Assembly (NCBI GenBank): GCA_919902965.1
Contig: CAKKSJ010000493.1
Span: 1 to 8,574, forward strand
Source: Burkholderiales bacterium
Lineage (GTDB): Bacteria; Pseudomonadota; Gammaproteobacteria; Burkholderiales; SG8-39
Reading direction: 5' to 3'
Length of the DNA stretch: 8,574 bases
In this document: positions 1-5,267 of the stretch, piece after piece
How positions within the stretch are numbered: the stretch's first letter is position 1
Layout of the letters: each line of letters opens with the position of its first letter
Made by a program: the position numbers and the translations under genes
Notes under the pieces: generated by a model
What the model was told of the DNA's origin: nothing
Databases searched by the model: none
What the model saw: only the letters and a program-made list of their open reading frames with translations

Positions 1-356
1 TTCGCGTCCGAGGTCACCAACGGGGCGCGGTGCAGGAGGGCGGTGGCGGCGATCAGCCGGTCGGCCGGATCGCCGTGCGAAAAAGCATCGGATTGCGACA
101 ACACCGCGATTTCGGGCGTGATCGGCAACACCTGCAGCCGCCGCGCTGCGATCAGATCGTCGAGGAACTGCCGCGCATCCATGCCAGGATCGAGGCGCTC
201 GTGGGCGATAAGCATGGCGATCTCCCACAGGCTGATGTCGCAGCAGGCGAGTTCGCGCGTCGCCGCAGCGAGGTCTATAGCTTTGCGCGCGCGGGCTGAG
301 ATCCGCGCCGGTGCAAGCGCATCGTAAATGAGTGCGTGCGTGTCAAGAACGAGCAC
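1..356 (-). CDS. PIN-domain (VapC-type) toxin, C-terminus cut by the window edge
   Basis: Likely the RNA-cleaving toxin of a type II toxin-antitoxin pair. Translating the minus strand gives 118 residues. The protein opens VLVLDTHALIYDA, the first PIN strand with its metal-binding Asp (D5). It continues with SLWEIAML (E45) and HGDPADRLIAATA (D96, D99), and ends at LVTSDA (D117). These are the four acidic positions expected of a PIN nuclease that coordinates Mg2+. The gene leaves the window at base 1, and probably only a short tail is missing. The start chosen is GTG at 356, which overlaps the antitoxin stop by 14 bases and puts the first strand at the N-terminus, as in most VapC proteins. An in-frame ATG at 395 would add 13 residues but has no visible ribosome binding site. 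The substrate RNA cannot be inferred. Family assignment is confident, exact start is not. Confidence 0.85.
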   Translation of the reverse strand, partial: MLVLDTHALIYDALAPARISARARKAIDLAAATRELACCDISLWEIAMLIAHERLDPGMDARQFLDDLIAARRLQVLPITPEIAVLSQSDAFSHGDPADRLIAATALLHRAPLVTSDA

Positions 357-582
357 GTTCCGCGTTCCAGGCCGCGCCAGTCGGGCTGAGGACATCGCCA
401 ACGCGGCAGCGCTTGCGCGCGGCGAGCAGACGCGCGCGGGCATCTTCGTGCGTTTCGCTTCCGGCGACGATGCGCGCGATCACTTTTCCGCGCGAGGTGA
501 CCTCGATCTCCCCGCCTTTTTGCACTTCGACCAGGTAGGCGGGAAGGTTCTGGCGCAATTCGGTGACGTTGACCTTGGACAC
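343..582 (-). CDS. Phd/YefM-type antitoxin of the PIN-toxin pair
   Basis: This is a 79-residue protein starting MSKVNVTELRQNLPAYLVEV, the N-terminal DNA-binding fold typical of Phd/YefM antitoxins. It is followed by the GGEIEVTSRGKVIARIV strand pair seen in that family. The C-terminal part (about residues 45-79, rich in Arg and Ala, ending WNAERARS) would wrap and inhibit the toxin. The start is GTG at 582-580, preceded by GGAG (591-588) with 5-base spacing. An upstream in-frame start at 702 exists but would translate through the promoter, so it is rejected. The toxin gene overlaps its 3' end, giving coupled translation of antitoxin then toxin. By family knowledge it should repress its own promoter, and a matching repeated palindrome lies just upstream. 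Confidence 0.88.
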   Translation of the reverse strand: MSKVNVTELRQNLPAYLVEVQKGGEIEVTSRGKVIARIVAGSETHEDARARLLAARKRCRVGDVLSPTGAAWNAERARS

Positions 583-595
583 GCTGGCTCCAATA

Positions 596-617
596 TGTAC
601 AGAACGAGTGTACAGAA
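596..617. repeat. Twin TGTACAGAA repeats, candidate antitoxin operator
   Basis: The 9-base sequence TGTACAGAA occurs at 596-604 and again at 609-617, a 13-base period, and each copy contains the perfect palindrome TGTACA. The pair covers the predicted -10 box and transcription start of the antitoxin-toxin operon. This is where an autorepressing Phd/YefM complex would bind. Operator identity is inferred; the repeats are seen directly. Confidence 0.5.
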
Positions 618-635
618 GTCTACGGACGGTGTAAA
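607..635 (-). promoter_or_regulatory. Sigma-70-like promoter of the antitoxin-toxin operon
   Basis: On the minus strand TTTACA (635-630) and TACACT (612-607) are separated by exactly 17 bases. Transcription would start near 600, about 18 bases before the antitoxin GTG. The -35 box lies inside an inverted repeat with arms ACGGT (626-630) and ACCGT (637-641). The -10 box overlaps one TGTACA palindrome. This is pattern matching only, but position and spacing are good. Confidence 0.5.
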
Positions 636-748
636 TACCGTTCTCAATTGAGTCAATCGCCGGTTCGCCGCAGCGGAGAAACGGTGGCGGCTTGACACCC
701 ATACCGATCTCCCGCAGTCTGAGATAATGCCTTGTCGACTTGCCATCT

Positions 749-753
749 GGAGG
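749..753 (+). promoter_or_regulatory. Shine-Dalgarno site that fixes the glgP start
   Basis: GGAGG sits 5 bases before GTG 759. It decides in favour of this start over the in-frame TTG at 732. Confidence 0.75.
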
Positions 754-758
754 CGATC

Positions 759-3236
759 GTGAAAAAGCAACCGCTGCAATCCCTTTTCGACCGCCAGCTT
801 ACCGGCGTCGACGTCGCTTCGGTGCGGCAGTCCATAGCGCGCCGCCTGGCGTTTTCGGTTGGCAAGGACACCATCACGGCTACCACGCGCGACTGGTTTT
901 ACGCCACGGCGTACATGACGCGCGACCGTTTGATCGAGCGCTGGATGGAAACCATGCGCAGCTATTACGTTGCGGACGCGAAGCGCGTGTATTACCTGTC
1001 GCTGGAATTCCTGATGGGGCGCACGCTGATGAACAGCCTGCTCAACCTTTCGATCGACAGGGAATGCAGCCTGGCGCTGCAGCAGATGGGCGTCGACCTG
1101 GGGCAGGTGCGTGAAATGGAAGCGGACGCCGCTCTGGGCAACGGCGGCCTGGGAAGGCTTGCGGCCTGCTTTCTGGATTCCATGGCGACGTTGAATCTGC
1201 CCGGCTATGGCTATGGCATACGCTATGAGTACGGCATGTTCGCGCAGCGCATCGAGGCCGGCCGGCAGGTGGAACAACCCGACAACTGGCTGCGCTACGG
1301 CAATCCCTGGGAATTTCCGCGCCCGGAAGTGCTCTACCAGGTCAAGTTCGGCGGTCGCGTGGTGCAGTTCTCCGATGAGGACGGCGAGCAGCGCTACCAT
1401 TGGGTCGACACCGACGACGTGATGGCGATGGCTTATGACAGCCCCATTCCGGGTTACGCCACTTCCACCGTAAACAACATGCGCCTGTGGTCGGCCAAGG
1501 CCTCGCGCGATTTCGACTTGAAATATTTCAACGAGGGCAATTACATCAAGTCGGTGGAGGACAAGAACGAGTCGGAAAACCTGTCCAAGGTGCTCTACCC
1601 AAACGATGCCACCACTATGGGCCGCGAACTGCGCCTGAAACAGCAGTATTTTTTCGTGAGTGCATCGCTGCAGGACATTTTGTACCGCTACCGCAAGTTC
1701 CACCAGGGCTTCGAAGAACTGCCGGACAAAGTCGCAATCCAGTTGAACGATACCCACCCCGCGATCGCCATCCCAGAGCTGATGCGCATTTTGGTGGATC
1801 TGAATCATATGGAATGGGAAAAGGCCTGGGACATCACCACCCGCACTTTCTCCTACACCAACCATACGCTCATGGCCGAGGCGCTGGAAACCTGGTCGGT
1901 GGGGATGTTCGAGCGCATCCTGCCGCGCCACCTGCAGATCATTTACGAAATCAACCACCGCTTCCTCACCGCGGTGATGCACAGTTTTCCCGGCGACAAC
2001 GAAATGCGCCGGCGCATGTCGATCATCGGCGAAGAACCGAGCAAGCGGGTGCGCATGGCGCATCTCGCCATAGTCGGCAGCCACAAGGTGAACGGCGTGG
2101 CGCAATTGCACACCGCGCTGATGAAGCAGACCATCTTCGCCGATTTCGACCGCTATTTTCCGGGCAAGATCATCAATATGACCAACGGCATCACGCCGCG
2201 GCGCTGGCTGAACCAGGCCAACCCGCTGCTCGCCGCTTTGATCACCGCGCGCATCGGCGGCGGCTGGCTCAAGGATCTTACCGAGTTGCGGGGGCTGATT
2301 CCGTTCTCCGAGGACGCGCAGTTCCGCGAAGAGTTTGCAGCGGTAAAGCGCGCCAACAAACAGGGCTTCGCGGCGGAAATCAAGCGTACCCTGGGCCTGG
2401 AGCTCGATGTCGATTCCATGTTCGATGTGCAGGTCAAACGCATCCACGAATACAAGCGCCAGCTGCTCAACGTGCTGCACGTCGTCGCCCTGTACAAGCG
2501 CATGTGCGACGCCCCGCAAAACGAGGTGGTGCCGCGCACCGTGATTTTCGCCGGCAAGGCGGCACCGGGCTACGCCTTGGCCAAACTGATCATCAAGCTG
2601 ATCAACGATGTGGCTGAAATCGTCAATAACGACGTTCGCGTGCACGGACGGATGAAGCTGGTGTTTGTGCCCAATTACGGCGTTTCCATGGCGCAGAAAA
2701 TCATTCGGGCGGCCGATTTGTCGCAGCAGATATCCACTGCCGGCACCGAGGCGTCGGGCACCGGCAACATGAAACTGGCATTGAACGGGGCGCTGACCAT
2801 CGGGACCCTGGACGGCGCCAATATCGAAATCCGCAGCGAGGTCGGCGCGGACAATATGTTCATTTTCGGCCTCACCGCCGATGAGGCCGCCAAGCTGCGC
2901 GCAAGCGGCTACAGGCCGGTTGATTACTATCTCGCGAACGACGACGTGCGCCAGGCGATCGACATGATCGCCCGGGGCTATTTTTCACCGGAGGAACCGG
3001 AGCGCTTCAGGCCCATCGTGGACAATCTGCTCGAGAACGGCGACCACTATTTGCTGCTGGCCGACTACGCGTCCTACGCCGCCTGTCAAAAACAGGTCGA
3101 AGCCGCCTACCGCGACCGCGAGCAATGGCTGCGCAAGGCCATACTCAACGTGGCCAATATGGGGAAATTCTCCAGCGATCGCACCATCTCGCAATACGCT
3201 GAGCAGATCTGGAACGCAAAACCTGTGCCGCGTTGA
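759..3236 (+). CDS. glgP: Glycogen/starch/maltodextrin phosphorylase
   Basis: Cytoplasmic GT35 enzyme that releases glucose-1-phosphate from the non-reducing ends of alpha-1,4-glucans using inorganic phosphate and pyridoxal phosphate. The 825-residue product has the usual bacterial length and family landmarks throughout. These include YYLSLEFLMGRTL near residue 80, LGNGGLGRLAACFLDSMA near 125, QLNDTHPAIAIPELMRIL near 330, and VQVKRIHEYKRQLLN near 560. The pyridoxal phosphate site is EASGTGNMKLALNG, with the Schiff-base lysine at about K672. There is no sign of the N-terminal phosphorylation segment of animal enzymes. The start is GTG at 759, because GGAGG (749-753) lies 5 bases upstream; a TTG at 732 is in frame but lacks a site. 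No other glycogen gene is adjacent, so glycogen versus maltodextrin preference is open. It is divergent from the antitoxin operon across 176 bases. No convincing promoter was found: a TTGACA at 692-697 and a GATAAT at 723-728 are 25 bases apart, which is too far. Confidence 0.97.
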   Translation: MKKQPLQSLFDRQLTGVDVASVRQSIARRLAFSVGKDTITATTRDWFYATAYMTRDRLIERWMETMRSYYVADAKRVYYLSLEFLMGRTLMNSLLNLSIDRECSLALQQMGVDLGQVREMEADAALGNGGLGRLAACFLDSMATLNLPGYGYGIRYEYGMFAQRIEAGRQVEQPDNWLRYGNPWEFPRPEVLYQVKFGGRVVQFSDEDGEQRYHWVDTDDVMAMAYDSPIPGYATSTVNNMRLWSAKASRDFDLKYFNEGNYIKSVEDKNESENLSKVLYPNDATTMGRELRLKQQYFFVSASLQDILYRYRKFHQGFEELPDKVAIQLNDTHPAIAIPELMRILVDLNHMEWEKAWDITTRTFSYTNHTLMAEALETWSVGMFERILPRHLQIIYEINHRFLTAVMHSFPGDNEMRRRMSIIGEEPSKRVRMAHLAIVGSHKVNGVAQLHTALMKQTIFADFDRYFPGKIINMTNGITPRRWLNQANPLLAALITARIGGGWLKDLTELRGLIPFSEDAQFREEFAAVKRANKQGFAAEIKRTLGLELDVDSMFDVQVKRIHEYKRQLLNVLHVVALYKRMCDAPQNEVVPRTVIFAGKAAPGYALAKLIIKLINDVAEIVNNDVRVHGRMKLVFVPNYGVSMAQKIIRAADLSQQISTAGTEASGTGNMKLALNGALTIGTLDGANIEIRSEVGADNMFIFGLTADEAAKLRASGYRPVDYYLANDDVRQAIDMIARGYFSPEEPERFRPIVDNLLENGDHYLLLADYASYAACQKQVEAAYRDREQWLRKAILNVANMGKFSSDRTISQYAEQIWNAKPVPR

Positions 3237-3257
3237 GGCGGCATCGACCGGTTAATG

Positions 3258-3286
3258 TTGACGTGTCATCGTAAATAATTGACAAT
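3258..3286 (+). promoter_or_regulatory. Promoter of the basic protein/nucleotidyltransferase cassette, possibly giving a leaderless mRNA
   Basis: TTGACG (3258-3263) and GACAAT (3281-3286) are 17 bases apart, which would start transcription at or next to the A of ATG 3293. A better -10 match, AATAAT (3274-3279), lacks a good -35 and would give a leader of only about 7 bases. No Shine-Dalgarno sequence is visible before 3293. Short inverted repeats lie here: TGAC-GT-GTCA (3259-3268) and ATTG-A-CAAT (3278-3286). They could serve as operator sites. Confidence 0.4.
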
Positions 3287-3292
3287 GCCAAC

Positions 3293-3727
3293 ATGAACCG
3301 CCCTGCCAGACATCCTGCCGCAACACCATCGCGCGGGCGTCCGAAGACCAGCGCGCTGTCGCGTGCGGAACAGTTGCGCCGCGCCAAGCGCGCGCAACGC
3401 GCGCGTGCGCGTGCGCGTGGCCTGGTGCATTACCAGATGAAGCTGCCGCGCGAGGACGCGGAGCGCCTCAAGGCGGGCGTGCGGCAAGTGGATTTTGCGC
3501 GCAGGCTGATGGCGTTCTTGCGGGAGACTGTCATTGCGGTGGACGACTATGAAAACCTAAAGGCCCTGTGCTGGAACCGGTCGGAGCGCTATCTCGCCGC
3601 GGAAGAGGCGTTTCGCGTCTACGAACGCAACTGGCGCCATGTTGACCACAAGCGCCTGTCGAACGCCGAACGCGCGCTGATCGCCAGTCTGAGGGACCGC
3701 TATGGCAACGGCGTCCTCAATGTCTGA
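3293..3727 (+). CDS. Basic 144-residue protein, candidate antitoxin/partner of the AbiEii-like gene
   Basis: No function can be assigned from a recognised domain. The N-terminus is strongly basic: GRPKTSALSRAEQLRRAKRA at about residues 15-34, followed by an Arg/Ala run to about 43. It could bind nucleic acid. The rest looks helical and compact, with LPREDAERLKAGV near 51-63 and a Trp/Tyr-bearing stretch (LCWNRSERYLAAEEAFRVYERNW) near 91-113. It ends DRYGNGVLNV. The downstream nucleotidyltransferase gene overlaps its 3' end by 26 bases, so the two are almost certainly co-translated. In AbiE-like systems the first gene encodes the antitoxin and autorepressor, and order and overlap here match that. 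It does not show an obvious AbiEi winged-helix sequence. The ATG at 3293 has no Shine-Dalgarno site. A start closer to GRPK is possible but no good candidate was found. Confidence 0.8.
   Translation: MNRPARHPAATPSRGRPKTSALSRAEQLRRAKRAQRARARARGLVHYQMKLPREDAERLKAGVRQVDFARRLMAFLRETVIAVDDYENLKALCWNRSERYLAAEEAFRVYERNWRHVDHKRLSNAERALIASLRDRYGNGVLNV
3397..3419. repeat. Alternating purine-pyrimidine (CG/TG) run
   Basis: Twenty-three bases alternate strictly between purine and pyrimidine, mostly as CG and TG steps. They lie within the codons for the Arg/Ala-rich stretch of the basic protein. Such runs can adopt Z-DNA under negative supercoiling. Here the run may simply follow from the amino-acid composition. 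Confidence 0.45.
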
Positions 3728-4439
3728 ATTCAGGCGCCCGCGGCACAAACTGGTGCTGCAGGCGCTTGCGGCGCTCGACCGCGAGTTTCTGAATCAGGCG
3801 AAATGCTATTTCGGCGGCGGCACGCGTATCGCCATGGCCCTGGGGGAGTTTCGCGAGTCAGCCGATATCGACCTGCTGTGCGCGGACCGGGACGGCTACC
3901 GCGCCCTGCGCTCGACCGTGAGCGACAAGTCGCTGGGTGCGATTATTCGCGGCAAGCTGCCTCTCGCCCGGGAAGTGATCGCCGACCGCTACGGCATCCG
4001 CACGTTTGTGCAGGTTGGCGGGGAAAAGATCAAGTTCGAAATCGTGAGCGAGGGACGCATCGAAATCGCCGGCGGTGTGGAAGCGGATTTGCCGGTGCCG
4101 GTGCTTTCGAGGATATCGTGCTTCGCTGAAAAGTTTCTGGCCAACGCGGATCGCTGGAACGATGAGTCGATTCTCGGCCGCGATGTCATCGATCTGGCGT
4201 TCATGATTCTTGGCTGGAGCGCGGCCGATGCCCACGCCGGTTTCGAACAGGCGCGGGAGGCCTACGGCAAGGTGGTGAACGAGGCGCTGAAGAAGGCGGT
4301 GCGCTCGATGCGCGAGCGCAAGGACCATATGCGGCGCTGTGCTTCCGGCCTGATCGTTGACGATGCGCGTAAGCTGGCGCGCGGCCTTCACAAGCTTTCT
4401 GCCTTTCCGCCCCGGCCGCGTGCGAATATTTCTGCATGA
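3702..4439 (+). CDS. AbiEii/AbiGii-like nucleotidyltransferase (putative toxin)
   Basis: A 245-residue protein of the DNA polymerase beta-like nucleotidyltransferase fold, AbiEii/AbiGii type. It shows FGGGTRIAMALG at 37-48 followed by RESADIDLL at 51-59. This is the GG...DxD catalytic signature, with metal ligands D55 and D57. A third acidic candidate is E113 in IKFEIV. Downstream CFAEKFLANADRW (140-152) and GRDVIDLAFM (159-168) match the family's Lys and Asp-rich helical motif. Known relatives act as toxins that transfer nucleotides to RNA, causing growth arrest during phage infection; that role is inferred here. The start at 3702 follows GAGGGA (3691-3696) with 5-base spacing and overlaps the upstream gene by 26 bases. 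ATG 3720 (MSEFRRPRHK) is an alternative with an 8-base overlap but a poorer site. A role in immunity rather than plasmid-style addiction cannot be decided. Confidence 0.85.
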   Translation: MATASSMSEFRRPRHKLVLQALAALDREFLNQAKCYFGGGTRIAMALGEFRESADIDLLCADRDGYRALRSTVSDKSLGAIIRGKLPLAREVIADRYGIRTFVQVGGEKIKFEIVSEGRIEIAGGVEADLPVPVLSRISCFAEKFLANADRWNDESILGRDVIDLAFMILGWSAADAHAGFEQAREAYGKVVNEALKKAVRSMRERKDHMRRCASGLIVDDARKLARGLHKLSAFPPRPRANISA

Positions 4440-4516
4440 GGCATTGGTGGCGCCCGTCTCCGGAAAGCCATGTGGAGTCAGGTTCTTGGGCCGCTTGACA
4501 GACTAGCCGCTCTTCC

Positions 4517-5197
4517 TCAGTCTCGGTGCATGTTGCGCATAGGCAACTGCGCCGGCTTTTCCGGCGACCGCATCGACGCGCCCGGCCCGGGCCGAGCCTG
4601 CCCGGAATACATATAGTTCAAGGGTCGCGCGCCCTCCGCGTATTCTGTTGTCAGTTCTGCAAAATCAAAGCCCGCGCTACGGATGAGTTGATCCATTCTC
4701 CGGTTCAAATTGCATCCTCCGGTCAGCCTGCTCCATGACGGATTAAGCCGCTGTTGCCAGTCCTGTACGCGGATTTCAGGGGCAAGACCGTGTTCGACAA
4801 ACAGCAGCGTTCCGCCGGGCTTGATCACTCTCCTGAGTTCCTTCAATGCCTTCACCGGGTTCGCAATGGAGCACAGGGTCCATGTCATTACAACGGTGTC
4901 AACTGAACTGTCGTCCAGCGGGATCTCTTCGCTCGTATGCGCCAGGAAATCGATTGGGAAAGCGAGGACACGCGCTTTCTTCCGCGCCATCGCCAGCAAT
5001 TCTTCGGAGGGATCGAGTCCATAGAGATGCTCGACGCCAATGCCGTAGAAAGGCAGGTTGAGGCCTGAGCCAACGCCGATTTCAAGTACCGTGCCGCATG
5101 CTTTCGGCACGATAAGCGAACGGTAGCGCGTCGCCACGCTATTTCGCATGACGACGTCCACCAGTCGCGGCAATATCCATTTCTGGTAAAAGCTCAT
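4517..5197 (-). CDS. Class I SAM-dependent methyltransferase (Methyltransf_11/UbiE-like)
   Basis: A soluble 226-residue Rossmann-fold methyltransferase. Motif I is VLEIGVGSGLNLPFY (37-51). The acidic residue ending strand 2, which binds the SAM ribose, is D62 in GLDPSEEL. Motif IV is around VDTVVMTWTLCSIANP (99-114), and LRRVIKPGGTLLFVEHG (121-137) forms the post-motif strand and loop. The substrate is unknown; the fold alone does not tell lipid, quinone or small-molecule acceptors apart. The tail after YMYSGQARP (residues 195-203) is a Pro/Met-rich extension that looks disordered. It lies 70 bases downstream of the redox fusion on the same strand and may share its transcript. No clear Shine-Dalgarno site precedes ATG 5197 and no terminator was seen in the gap. 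It faces the AbiEii-like gene convergently across 77 bases. Confidence 0.92.
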   Translation of the reverse strand: MSFYQKWILPRLVDVVMRNSVATRYRSLIVPKACGTVLEIGVGSGLNLPFYGIGVEHLYGLDPSEELLAMARKKARVLAFPIDFLAHTSEEIPLDDSSVDTVVMTWTLCSIANPVKALKELRRVIKPGGTLLFVEHGLAPEIRVQDWQQRLNPSWSRLTGGCNLNRRMDQLIRSAGFDFAELTTEYAEGARPLNYMYSGQARPGPGASMRSPEKPAQLPMRNMHRD

Positions 5198-5267
5198 GTC
5201 GTAGGCATCGGCTGGCGCGCTGGTTGCGCATCATGCGATAGCACGCTGGCGCCAGACTTTACGCCGA

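Noticed and set aside
692..728. TTGACA and GATAAT as a glgP promoter
   Set aside because: The 25-base spacing is far outside the usual 16-18 bases, and neither box has a good partner at proper distance.
1487..2617. A 376-codon open frame on the plus strand inside glgP
   Set aside because: It is an overlapping frame of glgP, rich in Arg, His and Pro, with no domain and no independent start signal.
480..2645. A 721-codon open frame on the minus strand opposite glgP and reaching into the antitoxin gene
   Set aside because: It is antisense to a certain enzyme gene, its composition (His, Gln and Val rich, no recognisable domain) matches a codon-phase shadow in GC-rich DNA, and its end merely reads the antitoxin gene in the wrong frame.
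3858..4391. A 177-codon minus-strand frame opposite the nucleotidyltransferase
   Set aside because: Antisense shadow; the plus-strand frame carries a clear catalytic motif and this one carries none.
5219..5255. Palindromic CTGGCGCCAG (5246-5255) and a related CTGGCGCG stretch in the gap between the fusion and the methyltransferase, as a possible terminator
   Set aside because: No T-tract follows on the minus strand and the arms are not clearly arranged as a stable hairpin, so a terminator is not supported.
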